DNA of 64,000 bases from Lachnospiraceae bacterium (GTDB taxonomy: Bacteria > Bacillota > Clostridia > Lachnospirales > Lachnospiraceae): contig JAFYMC010000036.1 in assembly GCA_017556805.1 (NCBI GenBank), positions 1 through 64,000 of the forward strand, written 5' to 3'. Made by a program: the position numbers and the translations under genes. The notes under the pieces are model-generated. The model did not search any database. It was given only the letters and a program-made list of their open reading frames with translations, and was not told the DNA's origin. Positions 38,793 through 47,495 of this stretch are shown here, one piece after another. The number at the start of each line of letters is the position of its first letter. The first letter of the stretch is position 1.

Positions 38793-39236
38793 ATGAGTAT
38801 GACGGAGAGTGAAAGAGAAGAAATCCTTAGTGATATTCGTGATGGCTATATTGACGAGTGGGATAATTTAACCATTGATGAGTTGTTCAAGCAGATTGAA
38901 AGCGAACACAAGGAAATCCAACAGTACAGAGCAATCGGCACTGTTTCCGAGTTCCGAGAGTTGAAGGAAAAGAAATATGATTGCGATATTAAGCATCTTT
39001 TTGGCGAATGTTCCTATGCGGAAACCGGATGTTCTGATTGCATCGGAAAATTGAAAATCAAGGATGCTTTGGAAAAGGCAACGGCGAAGAAACCGATTCC
39101 CTATGTTCCTGATTGTGCATCTATTAACTTTATTAAATTTGTATGCCCGAATTGTAAGAAGGATGTACCGCTGTTGCTAACACCGAGATATTGTAATTGC
39201 GGACAGAAACTTGATTGGAGCGAAGGAAAGGAGTGA
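38793..39236 (+). CDS. hypothetical phage protein with zinc ribbon
   Basis: A 147-residue protein. The N-terminal half is an acidic helix-rich segment (about 1-55); a Cys-rich part (CDIKHLFGECSYAETGCSDC) and a C-terminal zinc ribbon (VCPNCKKD...YCNCGQKLDW) follow. This is typical for the many small zinc proteins of this operon, function unknown. Confidence 0.55.
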   Translation: MSMTESEREEILSDIRDGYIDEWDNLTIDELFKQIESEHKEIQQYRAIGTVSEFRELKEKKYDCDIKHLFGECSYAETGCSDCIGKLKIKDALEKATAKKPIPYVPDCASINFIKFVCPNCKKDVPLLLTPRYCNCGQKLDWSEGKE

Positions 39237-39240
39237 TGGC

Positions 39241-39519
39241 ATGAAGTGTTCAAAGGAAATTGCAGAGAAGGTAAAAAGATACCAAAAGTTAAAGAGCGAG
39301 GAAGAAAAGCTATACAAGGAAATCGAAAAATACTTTGTAGAAGAACTTGATGCAGAAGGATTCCAAGAGCCTTTTATAGCAGACAAGCCGAAGGGAGAAA
39401 AGCAAAATGGGGATGAATACTGCGACCAATATTGTGTATACGAAGATTGGTATGAAGGTACATACTACCACCAAATAGAAGGAAGCAGAAAGTATGTCGG
39501 ATATTCGTTCAGTGTATAG
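39241..39519 (+). CDS. hypothetical phage protein, 92 residues
   Basis: An N-terminal coiled-coil helix (about 1-45, MKCSKEIAEKVKRYQKLKSE) leads into a Tyr/Asp-rich end (EDWYEGTYYHQIEGSRKYV). ATG at 39241 has AAAGGAG upstream; a longer frame from 39211 overlaps the previous gene without a ribosome site. No family recognised. Confidence 0.5.
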   Translation: MKCSKEIAEKVKRYQKLKSEEEKLYKEIEKYFVEELDAEGFQEPFIADKPKGEKQNGDEYCDQYCVYEDWYEGTYYHQIEGSRKYVGYSFSV

Positions 39520-39536
39520 AAAAGGAGAGTGATACC

Positions 39537-39857
39537 ATGGCAGATTTAAAATCTTGTCCGTTCTGCGGTGGGGAAGCGGAGATTTGGGAAGATAAGGTGT
39601 TTTGTACTTATGTGCCACAATGCAAAGAATGTAATGCACAGCGTGGAAGATATATAAACAAAGAAAATGCAATCAAGGCATGGAACACCCGAAAGCCGAT
39701 GGAAGCGGTGGTTGCGGAACTGGAAAAGCGAGCGAATGACAATGACAGAGCCGCAGACAGATTGAGTGGAATTGAGAGTAAAAAGAAAATCACATCATGG
39801 CGAGCAAGAGCGGAAGCGTTAAGAGATGCCGCCGAGATTGTCCGAGGAAAGGAGTAA
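39537..39857 (+). CDS. Lar-type restriction alleviation protein
   Basis: The first 50 residues match the Lar family: LKSCPFCGGEAEI, CTYVPQCKEC and the ending NKENAIKAWNTR. Lar of the Rac prophage alleviates type I restriction by modulating the host enzyme. The second half (about 55-106) is a helix with Arg and Glu. The gene is consistent with the phage's methyltransferase as a second defence against restriction. AAAGGAGAG precedes the ATG. Confidence 0.8.
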   Translation: MADLKSCPFCGGEAEIWEDKVFCTYVPQCKECNAQRGRYINKENAIKAWNTRKPMEAVVAELEKRANDNDRAADRLSGIESKKKITSWRARAEALRDAAEIVRGKE

Positions 39858-39860
39858 GGG

Positions 39861-40076
39861 ATGAAGCTGATTATTGAAGTTATATTGATTATTGTATTTG
39901 CCATCTATTGGTTTCAAAGTACAAAATTAGACAGACGGCTTGTGAAGGTTGGGAAAGCACTTGCAGAGCAAAATGCACTGTTAGAAAAGCGGTGTGAGTT
40001 ACTGGAAACAATCTTTGCAAAGCAGTATGAGGAAGTGAAGAAGAAGTATGCCAGTGATAGAAAGGAGCAACCATGA
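39861..40076 (+). CDS. single-span membrane protein with short coiled coil
   Basis: A 71-residue protein: an N-terminal membrane segment (about 3-20, LIIEVILIIVFAIYWF) and a helical tail with Leu, Glu and Lys. It overlaps the next gene by ATGA. The role is unknown. Confidence 0.5.
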   Translation: MKLIIEVILIIVFAIYWFQSTKLDRRLVKVGKALAEQNALLEKRCELLETIFAKQYEEVKKKYASDRKEQP

Positions 40077-40639
40077 AAGAAGCGTTTGAGAAGATACGGA
40101 AGCGGATTGTCAAACTTTACGGAGAGACTCCGCCAATAGCTATTATAAATCCGAGAAATGAAGATGTGAAGGAAAGCAATGCGTACTTGAAATGCCTTGA
40201 AATCGTTCGCGAAGTCGAAGCGGAATACATGAAGAATCCGGTGTATCAGTATGCTATGATGTACGCAAAAAACCTTGTGCTGTTTGGTGTTGATGTAAGA
40301 GAGAATTTGGATTCGGCTGTAGCGCAATCTATGGCACTGAATCAAGCATATATCAAAGGTGTTGATGATGAACGGAAGCGAATATACGAAGCGGAATTTG
40401 GTAAGGACATAAATGTCCGTAGCAATGGGTGGATTCCTTGCAGTGAGAGATTGCCGGAAGAACCAAAAGAGAATCCGTTTTTCGAGGGGAAGCCTTTGGA
40501 ATTATACCTTGTGTCAATGAAACATGACAAATATCCGTGGAGAGCATTTTGGAACGGAAAGGATTTTACAGATGGATGGAGCATTGTTCAGCCGGAAGCA
40601 TGGATGCCATTACCGGAACCGTACAAACCGGATAAATAA
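40073..40639 (+). CDS. DUF551-type phage protein
   Basis: The C-terminal half (about 125-188) shows the DUF551 signature: SNGWIPCSERLPEEP...YLVSMKHDKYPWRAFWNGKDFTDGW...AWMPLPEPYK. The N-terminal half is helical. DUF551 occurs in many phage early regions and has no known function. The ATG overlaps the stop of the gene before. Confidence 0.75.
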   Translation: MKEAFEKIRKRIVKLYGETPPIAIINPRNEDVKESNAYLKCLEIVREVEAEYMKNPVYQYAMMYAKNLVLFGVDVRENLDSAVAQSMALNQAYIKGVDDERKRIYEAEFGKDINVRSNGWIPCSERLPEEPKENPFFEGKPLELYLVSMKHDKYPWRAFWNGKDFTDGWSIVQPEAWMPLPEPYKPDK

Positions 40640-40660
40640 CATAAGAAGGGAAGCGAGGAT

Positions 40661-41386
40661 ATGTCGAGCAAAAGGATGTTTACGGCGAAAATAACGGACA
40701 GCGATCCGTTTACAGATATGCCTCTATCAGCACAAGGTCTGTATTTTCAGTTCTGCATGAATGCGGATGATGATGGGTTCGTGAATAGAGCGAAGAAAGT
40801 CATGGGGAATGTGGGAGCATCGAAGAAGGATTATCAGTACCTGGTGGACAAACGTTTTATCCTGGTGATTGATGGCGTGGTTATTATAAAACACTGGCGG
40901 ATGCACAATACGATTTCCCGGAACAGATACCACGAGACGCAGTACACGGATATAAAGGAGAAGCTGCTGTTGAAGGATAATGGGGCATACTCGCTCACTG
41001 AGGGAAATCCGATCGATGATTCGAAGCTGGTTGACAGGGATACGGCGTGCGAACGGCGTGCGGATGGCGTGCAAACGGCGCGCACCGAGGAGAAACCGAA
41101 GAAGGTCGCTACGAAAAAGACTGCGGAGCCGGTGGTTTACTATCCGAATGATTATGTGCTGGATGGAGCGTTTAAGGCTTATGTGCAGATGCGTGTGAAG
41201 ATTAAGAAACCGATGACGGATAGAGCGATAGAACTGGCGATGAAGGAACTGGAGAAGCTTTCCGGGGGTGATGCGGATACCGCTGTTGCTATCCTGGAGC
41301 AGTCGATTCTTAATTCGTGGCAAGGGTTATTCGCTTTGAAGGATAGGAAGACGAATAACGGCGGAGTGAATTGGGACAATGTTTAG
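40661..41386 (+). CDS. replisome organiser / replication initiator
   Basis: A 241-residue protein. The N-terminal part (about 1-95) is a winged-helix domain of the kind found in phage replication initiators (RMFTAKITDSDPFTDMPLSAQ, WRMHNTISRNRYHETQY). A basic linker (about 115-155) is encoded by the iteron DNA at 41042-41085. The C-terminal part (about 160-240) is DnaD-like in its helices (AFKAYVQMRVKIKKPMTD). It should bind the phage origin and recruit the loader encoded next. Start ATG has AGCGAGGAT upstream. Confidence 0.72.
   Translation: MSSKRMFTAKITDSDPFTDMPLSAQGLYFQFCMNADDDGFVNRAKKVMGNVGASKKDYQYLVDKRFILVIDGVVIIKHWRMHNTISRNRYHETQYTDIKEKLLLKDNGAYSLTEGNPIDDSKLVDRDTACERRADGVQTARTEEKPKKVATKKTAEPVVYYPNDYVLDGAFKAYVQMRVKIKKPMTDRAIELAMKELEKLSGGDADTAVAILEQSILNSWQGLFALKDRKTNNGGVNWDNV
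41042..41085 (+). repeat. four tandem 11-bp iterons inside the initiator gene
   Basis: ACGGCGTGCGA (41042-41052), ACGGCGTGCGG (41053-41063), ATGGCGTGCAA (41064-41074) and ACGGCGCGCAC (41075-41085). They match the iterons at 30077-30176. An origin inside the initiator gene is known from lambda O and Lactococcus phages, so this is a candidate replication origin. Confidence 0.7.
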
Positions 41387-41400
41387 GAAGGAGAAGGGAA

Positions 41401-41961
41401 ATGACGCGCGAGGAAACGAAGAGGCTTATACAGGTAATGTGTGCGGCGTATCCGAATTACAAACCGGCGAATCTGACGGATACCGTGGATGTGTGGCATC
41501 TCATGCTTGCAGAACACGATTACCGGACGATGTCGCTGGCATTGAAGGCGTTTATTACTACGGACACCGGTGGGTTCGCTCCGTCCGTAGGACAAGTCCT
41601 GGAGTGCTACCATTCGTTGACAGCTCCGGAGGAGTTAAACGAGATGCAAGCGTGGGCGTTGGTAGCGAAGGCGATACGGAACGGTATCTACGGAGCAGAG
41701 GAAGAGTTCGCAAAGTTGCCGCCGGCCGTACAGAGAGCGGTAGGCAATCCGGGGAATATCAGAGAGTGGGCGATGATGGATACGAGCAGCGTGCATAGCG
41801 TGGTTCAGTCAAATGTCATGCGTACATATCGCTCCGTCATTGCGAAGCAGAACCAAGAGCGGAGACTTCCGGTGGATGTTAAGGCAATGATTGAGGAGAA
41901 GGCAAGGGAACGACTTATCGGGGAAGGGGTGAGCGGATGTCTACAGATTACGCAAGCGTGA
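41401..41961 (+). CDS. phage helicase-loader protein (G39P-like)
   Basis: An ATG at 41401 (MTREETKRLIQVMCAAYPNY) gives the N-terminus typical of G39P-like replicative helicase loader/inhibitor proteins, and DTGGFAPSVGQVLE is the usual next motif. These proteins bring the helicase onto the initiator-bound origin. The 186-residue protein is helical throughout, with a basic C-terminal end. An in-frame ATG at 41371 is within the gene before and is not chosen. AGGAAGGAGAAGG precedes the start. Confidence 0.72.
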   Translation: MTREETKRLIQVMCAAYPNYKPANLTDTVDVWHLMLAEHDYRTMSLALKAFITTDTGGFAPSVGQVLECYHSLTAPEELNEMQAWALVAKAIRNGIYGAEEEFAKLPPAVQRAVGNPGNIREWAMMDTSSVHSVVQSNVMRTYRSVIAKQNQERRLPVDVKAMIEEKARERLIGEGVSGCLQITQA

Positions 41962-42149
41962 ACGTGAAATGCCCTTTTTATATCTCCGAAGATTCAAAGG
42001 CTATTCACTGCGAGGGGTTAGAAAAGGGAAGCAGAATTGCGGTAGAATTTAGGGGTAAGCAGTACAGAGAGAGCGTGAAGGAAAAGTATTGCAACGGAGA
42101 TTTTGAAAAGTGCAAGCTGTACAAAACGATCAATCAGAAATACGAGTGA
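41937..42149 (+). CDS. small phage protein with CPFY motif
   Basis: A 70-residue protein (MSTDYASVNVKCPFYISEDS start) with four Cys (C12, C25, C52, C59 region), fitting a small zinc-binding family common in Clostridial phages, function unknown. It overlaps the loader gene end by 25 bp. Confidence 0.6.
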   Translation: MSTDYASVNVKCPFYISEDSKAIHCEGLEKGSRIAVEFRGKQYRESVKEKYCNGDFEKCKLYKTINQKYE

Positions 42150-42156
42150 GGTCATT

Positions 42157-42534
42157 ATGTGGAGAGGGAACAAGTATCATGCACAGAAAATAGTGGTGGA
42201 TGGGGAGAAGTTCGACAGCAAAGCGGAGCTTCGCCGGTGGAGAGAATTGAAACTCCTGGAAGCATCGGGGGAGATATTCGGCCTACAACGCCAGGTCGAG
42301 TACGTCCTTATCCAGGAACAGAGAGAACCGGTAGAAGGAAAGAAGGGCGGAAGACTTGTGGAGCGTAAATGCTCCTATATAGCAGACTTCGTATACGAGA
42401 GAGACGGAGAGCTTGTCGTAGAGGATGTAAAGGGATGTCGCAAGGGAGCGGCCTATGATTTGTTCGTGATAAAGCGTAAGCTCATGCTCGAACGGTACGG
42501 AATAAAGATAAGAGAGGTAAACAAGAATGGTTGA
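42157..42534 (+). CDS. DUF1064 protein, PD-(D/E)XK nuclease-like
   Basis: A 125-residue member of DUF1064 (phage nuclease-like family). The pattern NKYHAQKIVVDGEKFDSKAE is the family N-terminus, and DFVYERDGELVVEDVKG holds the acidic and Lys residues of a PD-(D/E)XK site (D-x(n)-E-D-x-K). It may process branched DNA, like RusA, in replication. ATG at 42157 has GAGGTCATT upstream and is chosen over the longer frame from 42103. It overlaps dut by 8 bp. Confidence 0.82.
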   Translation: MWRGNKYHAQKIVVDGEKFDSKAELRRWRELKLLEASGEIFGLQRQVEYVLIQEQREPVEGKKGGRLVERKCSYIADFVYERDGELVVEDVKGCRKGAAYDLFVIKRKLMLERYGIKIREVNKNG

Positions 42535-42949
42535 GATTAAGGTTTTACTGGAAAAGGGAATAAAGATGCCGACAAAGGCACACAAGAGCGATGCTGGATA
42601 CGATATCTACGCACCGGAAGCGTTTGGGGTAGCACCGAAGCATAGTTGGACGATCGATACCGGCGTACACATGGTTATCCCGGAAGGGTATGTGGGATTC
42701 CTTAAGAGCAAGTCCGGTCTGAATGTGAAGCATGGTTTGACCGGTGAAGGTGTAGTGGATGCCGGTTACACCGGAAGCATCCAGGTGAAGCTGTACAACG
42801 ACAGTGCCGCACCGTATATCTTCGCAGAGGGAGATAAGGTGATTCAGATTGTGATTCTGCCGGTTCCGGAGACGGAACTGGTACAGGTGGATGAATTACC
42901 GGAAACAGAACGTGGCGACCGTGGTTTTGGCAGTAGTGGTGCAAGATAA
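42527..42949 (+). CDS. dut: dUTP diphosphatase
   Basis: A trimeric-type dUTPase (dUTP to dUMP and pyrophosphate), 140 residues. All five motifs are visible: DAGYDIYAP, SKSGLNV, GVVDAGYTGSIQVKLYN, GDKVIQIVIL and RGDRGFGSSG. It keeps uracil out of phage DNA. It is the last gene of the early operon and is followed by a strong terminator. Confidence 0.96.
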   Translation: MVEIKVLLEKGIKMPTKAHKSDAGYDIYAPEAFGVAPKHSWTIDTGVHMVIPEGYVGFLKSKSGLNVKHGLTGEGVVDAGYTGSIQVKLYNDSAAPYIFAEGDKVIQIVILPVPETELVQVDELPETERGDRGFGSSGAR

Positions 42950-42959
42950 AAACATAAAG

Positions 42960-42982
42960 GAGTGCTTCGGCACTCTTTTTTT
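42960..42982 (+). terminator. terminator between early and late phage genes
   Basis: GAGTGC (42960-42965), TTCG tetraloop, GCACTC (42970-42975), then seven T. Very strong; late genes then need their own promoter. Confidence 0.95.
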
Positions 42983-43052
42983 ATTTCCGGGTTAGAAAAC
43001 AAATCACTTGATTTTTTATGATTGGGTTAGGCGAGAAAAGAGAGGTGTGCCA

Positions 43053-43550
43053 ATGAAATCAAAAAAGAGAGTAGAGGTCCCGGAAAAGCTATGGGAGAAA
43101 ATCAAAGAGGAATACATCTCGACAGATACCAGTTACCGCCAACTGGAGCGTAGACACGGAGTGTCATATGCAAAGATACAAGCGAAGGCAAGGATGGGTG
43201 ACTGGCAAGGCGAGAGAGAGCGATTTAAATCAAACAGGACAAATAAATCGCTTGATTTGATATGCGAGCACCAGGCGAAAGAGATATCCAAAGCACTTAT
43301 GGTAGCAAATAAGTTGCTGGATAAAATCGAGCGGTCTGTGGATGCTGTCGAGGATGGTGACACTCAGTCCATTAAACAGCTTACCGGAGCAGTAAAGGAT
43401 TTGAAAGAGATCGGAGTCTTCCGCGCTGACATGGACAGACGCGAACAGATGGCGCGTATTGCAAAGCTGGAGAAGGAGACTGCAGAGGAAGTCAAGGATA
43501 CCACCATCCAGATTGTTATTGACGATGAATTGAAGAGATTCAGTAAGTAG
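43053..43550 (+). CDS. terminase small subunit
   Basis: A 165-residue protein with a basic N-terminal helix-turn-helix (KKRVEVPEKLWEKIKEEY...DTSYRQLERRHGVSYAKIQAKAR), as in terminase small subunits that recognise phage DNA, and a coiled-coil second half. ATG at 43053 has AGAGGTG upstream; a frame from 43008 has no ribosome site. It directly precedes the large subunit, which confirms the role. Confidence 0.85.
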   Translation: MKSKKRVEVPEKLWEKIKEEYISTDTSYRQLERRHGVSYAKIQAKARMGDWQGERERFKSNRTNKSLDLICEHQAKEISKALMVANKLLDKIERSVDAVEDGDTQSIKQLTGAVKDLKEIGVFRADMDRREQMARIAKLEKETAEEVKDTTIQIVIDDELKRFSK

Positions 43551-43558
43551 GTGAGCGT

Positions 43559-44989
43559 ATGGAGATGAAAATAACCAGGCCACAGCCGAAGCAAGAGCTG
43601 TTTATGCTTGCAGACTCTCACGATGTTGGATTTGGAGGTAGCAGAGGCGGAGGAAAGAGCTGGTCTGTCCGAACAAAGGCAAAGCTCCTTTGCGGTAATT
43701 ACGCTGGAATTAAGACGCTTATTGTGAGAAGGACATACAAGGAGCTACAAAACAACCACATCAATTTTCTTATTCCGGAATTGAAGGGTGTTGCAACGTA
43801 CAACAAAACAGAGAAGGTATTTACGTTCTTGAATGGAAGCACTATTGCCTTCGGTTATTGTAACAATGACAATGACGTGTTGCAGTACCAGGGAGCGGAA
43901 TACGATGTCATATTCCTCGATGAAGCAACACAGCTTCGCGAGGAGTGGATAAAGAAGATAAGGGTATGTTGCCGAGGCGTAAACGGATTCCCAAAGAGAA
44001 TCTATTACACCATGAATCCAGGCGGAGAATCACACGGATATATCAAACGATTATTCATTGACAGAAAATTCGAAGCTGGAGAGAGACCGGAGGACTACAC
44101 TTTCATTCAGTCGTTACTTACGGATAATCTAATCCTCATGGAGACGCAACCGGACTACATAAAGGATTTGGAGTCTCTTCCGCCAAAGCTAAGGGAAGCG
44201 TGGCTTAATGGTCGCTGGGATGTGTTCGAAGGCGCGTACTTTGAAGAGTTCCGTACCACACCCGATCCACAGAGGTGCCACGAAGCTGGCATAACGGAAG
44301 AAGAGGCACTGGAAGACCACAAGTTCACCCATGTGATAGAACCGTTCGAGATTCCTCCGGACTGGAAGATATACCGGTCCTATGACTGGGGTTATGGAAA
44401 ACCGTTCTCATGCGGATGGTGGGCCGTGGACTACGAAGGAATCGCATACCGCATCCTGGAACTGTACGGCTGCACCGGTACACCAAACGAGGGTGTGAGA
44501 TGGAGTAACAAGGAGCAGTTCGGAAAGATTGCAGAGATTGAGAGAGAACATCCATGGTTACGCGGTAAGAAGATACAAGGTGTTGCCGATCCGTCCATAT
44601 GGGATGGTTCACACGGTATATCGGCGGCGGAAGAGGCAGAGAAGTTCCAGCTATGGTTTGAACCGGGAATCAATGACCGTATTCCGGGATGGATGCAGTT
44701 CAGAGAGCGCATGAAGTTCGATGAGAACGGATATGCGATGATTTACTTTTTCAACACTTGCAAGGATGCTATCAGAACAATACCGCTGATGATGTATGAC
44801 GAACACAAGGTGGAGGATTTGGATTCTGATTTGGAAGACCATGCGTGTGACGAAATCCGGTATTTCTGCATGATGCGTCCGATTGCACCGAGAGTAATAG
44901 ACACCAAGATGAAACCTATGCACGATCCGCTGAATCAGTATGCGGAGCATGGCAAGTACCATAAATACAACGCTATCAAAAGGGGGTAA
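43559..44989 (+). CDS. terminase large subunit
   Basis: The packaging motor: an ATPase and nuclease. Walker A is GGSRGGGKS (26-34), Walker B VIFLDE (117-122), with an arginine-containing C-motif region. The nuclease domain follows with acidic sites in SYDWGYGKPF and ADPSIWDGS. The 476-residue length is typical. The start ATG has AGTAGGTGAG upstream. The portal gene follows 3 bp after the stop. Confidence 0.95.
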   Translation: MEMKITRPQPKQELFMLADSHDVGFGGSRGGGKSWSVRTKAKLLCGNYAGIKTLIVRRTYKELQNNHINFLIPELKGVATYNKTEKVFTFLNGSTIAFGYCNNDNDVLQYQGAEYDVIFLDEATQLREEWIKKIRVCCRGVNGFPKRIYYTMNPGGESHGYIKRLFIDRKFEAGERPEDYTFIQSLLTDNLILMETQPDYIKDLESLPPKLREAWLNGRWDVFEGAYFEEFRTTPDPQRCHEAGITEEEALEDHKFTHVIEPFEIPPDWKIYRSYDWGYGKPFSCGWWAVDYEGIAYRILELYGCTGTPNEGVRWSNKEQFGKIAEIEREHPWLRGKKIQGVADPSIWDGSHGISAAEEAEKFQLWFEPGINDRIPGWMQFRERMKFDENGYAMIYFFNTCKDAIRTIPLMMYDEHKVEDLDSDLEDHACDEIRYFCMMRPIAPRVIDTKMKPMHDPLNQYAEHGKYHKYNAIKRG

Positions 44990-44992
44990 ACC

Positions 44993-46993
44993 ATGGCGAG
45001 AAAGATTAGAGTGGCCGGTGATGAGGCCAGGAGGCAAGGACTTATGCAGAGAGCTGCAGCAGAGATTGATATGCTGAAGAAGAACAAGGCGGCAAAGGAG
45101 ATTCAGTCCATGCAACCGAAGAAGATTGGTCCGGATGAGGTATTGAAGGCATCCGACATCCTCAAGAAGTATAAGGCCGGTAAAACGAGACTGGAGCAGA
45201 AAATTATTGCGAACGAGGAGTTCTGGAAGCTCCGTCAGTGGCGGTATATCGATGAGGAGAATGCGGAGAAGGAATTCCAGCCGGCAACCGCATGGTTGTG
45301 GAGCTGTATCCAGAGCAGATACAGTGATGTGATGGATTCTTATCCTACGTGTAATGTAAAGCCGAGACAGGCGGATGACAAGGGCGAGGCAACGAAGCTC
45401 TCCGCTGTCGTTCCGGTGGTTATGGAGCAGAACCGGTATGAGGAGACCTACTCCGATATCGCGTGGTATATGCTCAAGCATGGCGGATGTGCCCAGGGAG
45501 TATTCTGGGATGGCAGCAAGCACAACGGTCTTGGGGACATCAGTATCAAGAAGATTGACTTTATCAACCTCTTCTGGGAGCCGGGCATTACGGATATCCA
45601 GGAGTCTACGCATCTGTTCCATACCGAGCTTGTGAATAACTCTCTCCTGGAACAGAGATATCCGCAGTGCGTAGGCAAACTGGGCGGTAACGGCATCACA
45701 CTTGCGAAGTATCTGTACGATGACAACGTGGATACGTCCGAGAAGAGCGTGGTAATCGATTGGTACTACCATACCGAGTATAACGGCAAGCGTGCGCTGC
45801 AGTTTGTAAAGTATGTAAACGACATCGTTCTGTATGCTACGGAGAACGAGACTGACATTCCGATGCGCCAGGAGATGGATGTGGAGACCGGTATCCCGCT
45901 TGAGGTTCCGACCGGAGAGATGAGTATCGCGCAGAGAGGTCTGTATGACCATGCGAAGTATCCGTTCGTGGTACAGGCACTGTATCCGGTAGAGGGAAGC
46001 ATCTGCGGATACGGACTTACGGACATCGGCAGAGACACCCAGGTGCAGATTGATGAGATGAATAAAGCTATCATGGAGAATGGTAAGGCCGGTGCAACGC
46101 CGAGATACTTCTCCAGAGGCGATGGAAGCGTCAATGAGGAAGAGTTTGGTGACTACAGCAAGAAGATTATCCATGTGGCCGGTAACGTGGATGAGGTCAA
46201 CCTCAGAGCGGTAGATAATTATCCGCTTCCGCCGGTATACGTTGAGTTGTACCGTAGCAAGGTAGAGGAACTTAAGTACGTCACTTCCAACCAGGATTCC
46301 AACAACGGAGTTGCTCCGTCCGGTGTGACCGCTGCATCCGCGATTGCGGCACTCCAGGAGACCGCCGGCAAGAATGCGCGAAGCAGTAACAAGGCATTCC
46401 ACAGAGCATACAGAGATGTTGTGTACCTTGTAATCGAATTGATCAGACAGTTTTACGATATTCCGCGTACCTTCCGCATTGCCCCGGACGTAAACGGCCA
46501 GGAGCAGTATGTGGAGTACAGCAACGCCGGCATTAAGGAACAGCAGATGCAGACCATGGGAGTTGCTACCGGATACCGCTTACCGGAGTTTGACATCGAG
46601 GTTACGAGTGAGAAGGCGAATCCGTACAAGAAGATGGAGATGAACGAGCTTGCCCTGAACTTCTATGCACAGGGATTCTTCAATCCGGATATGGCAGACC
46701 AGGCACTTGCGTGCTTGCAGATGATGGATTTCTCTCACAAGGACGAGATTGTCCAGAGAATCCAGCAAAACGGTACGTTACAGCAGCTTCTCGTACAGTA
46801 TCAGCAGATTGCGCTTGAGCTTGCACAGATGCATAATCCGATGCTGGCCGAGCAGATTGCACAGCAGATTCTTATGAGTGGCGGACAACCGATTCCGACT
46901 GGAGGCGTGGCAGATGTGGAAATGGGACAGCAAGAGCATCCGTATGTGGAGAAGTCTCGCGAACAGGCGAGAGCGTCCACACAGGCAGAATAG
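44993..46993 (+). CDS. portal protein
   Basis: A 666-residue protein at the place where the portal gene lies, between terminase and capsid genes. The length, the early basic part, the middle with conserved GVTAASAIAALQETAGKNAR (a portal stem signature), and a Gln-rich helical C-terminal end (about 590-650, QQILMSGGQPIPTG) fit the large podovirus-type portal. It should form the dodecameric DNA channel. GGGGGTAAACC precedes the ATG. Confidence 0.87.
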   Translation: MARKIRVAGDEARRQGLMQRAAAEIDMLKKNKAAKEIQSMQPKKIGPDEVLKASDILKKYKAGKTRLEQKIIANEEFWKLRQWRYIDEENAEKEFQPATAWLWSCIQSRYSDVMDSYPTCNVKPRQADDKGEATKLSAVVPVVMEQNRYEETYSDIAWYMLKHGGCAQGVFWDGSKHNGLGDISIKKIDFINLFWEPGITDIQESTHLFHTELVNNSLLEQRYPQCVGKLGGNGITLAKYLYDDNVDTSEKSVVIDWYYHTEYNGKRALQFVKYVNDIVLYATENETDIPMRQEMDVETGIPLEVPTGEMSIAQRGLYDHAKYPFVVQALYPVEGSICGYGLTDIGRDTQVQIDEMNKAIMENGKAGATPRYFSRGDGSVNEEEFGDYSKKIIHVAGNVDEVNLRAVDNYPLPPVYVELYRSKVEELKYVTSNQDSNNGVAPSGVTAASAIAALQETAGKNARSSNKAFHRAYRDVVYLVIELIRQFYDIPRTFRIAPDVNGQEQYVEYSNAGIKEQQMQTMGVATGYRLPEFDIEVTSEKANPYKKMEMNELALNFYAQGFFNPDMADQALACLQMMDFSHKDEIVQRIQQNGTLQQLLVQYQQIALELAQMHNPMLAEQIAQQILMSGGQPIPTGGVADVEMGQQEHPYVEKSREQARASTQAE

Positions 46994-47001
46994 GAGAGGC
47001 T

Positions 47002-47319
47002 ATGGTAGACGTTACATTTAAACCCAAGGAACTGAAGCTTACGATTAAGGGCCATGCCGGCGCAGCAGAAAAGGGAAAGGACATCGTATGTAGTGCGGTG
47101 TCCATCCTGGCGTACCAGCTTGCGTTTGCGGTAGAGGAAAGCAGAGATATGCTCGAAGAGGAACCGGTGATTCAGATTGAAGAGGGGGATGTGGTGGTAT
47201 CATGCGTCCCTAAGAAACCGTTCCTTGCAACGATGCAGAGAACATACTGGACGGTGCTGTGTGGTTTTGAGCTGCTTATCAGTATGCATGGAAACTACAT
47301 CAATTTCACTGTTGAATAA
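47002..47319 (+). CDS. phage-encoded Prp-type cysteine protease
   Basis: A 105-residue protein of the Prp family (YsxB), the cysteine protease that removes the N-terminal peptide of ribosomal protein L27 in Firmicutes. The family signature is clear: His18 in KGHAGAAEKGKD and Cys30 in DIVCSAVSIL, the catalytic pair. It lies between portal and scaffold, the place of a prohead protease. Scaffold, capsid and the 754-residue protein each start with the Prp-type site NLQLF(A/G), so they are the likely substrates. Host Prp has the same job for staphylococcal phages; here the phage brings its own. Confidence 0.85.
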   Translation: MVDVTFKPKELKLTIKGHAGAAEKGKDIVCSAVSILAYQLAFAVEESRDMLEEEPVIQIEEGDVVVSCVPKKPFLATMQRTYWTVLCGFELLISMHGNYINFTVE

Positions 47320-47357
47320 GGCGTTTTCATTCTTTTTGTCATATAATCCTCCGCAGA

Positions 47358-47384
47358 AGGGGCATCCGAAAGGGTGTCCTTTTT
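47358..47384 (+). terminator. intrinsic terminator inside the late operon
   Basis: AGGGGCATCC (47358-47367), GAAA tetraloop, GGGTGTCCTT (47372-47381) with three G-T pairs, then T residues. It reduces reading from portal-prp into the capsid genes, unless a new promoter follows. Confidence 0.75.
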
Positions 47385-47495
47385 GCTTTGAAAAATTTTT
47401 TTGTTTCGGGGTTAGAGAAAACACTATAGGCTTTGCTACGCTGACCATAGAAGGGTTCGTGCCCCAAAATAGCACAGACGAAAGGAGCATTTTAT

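Noticed and set aside
44651-46402. 583-residue minus-strand frame opposite the portal gene
   Set aside because: Long but antisense to a clear portal gene, Arg/His/Leu-rich, no start signal; a codon-usage shadow.
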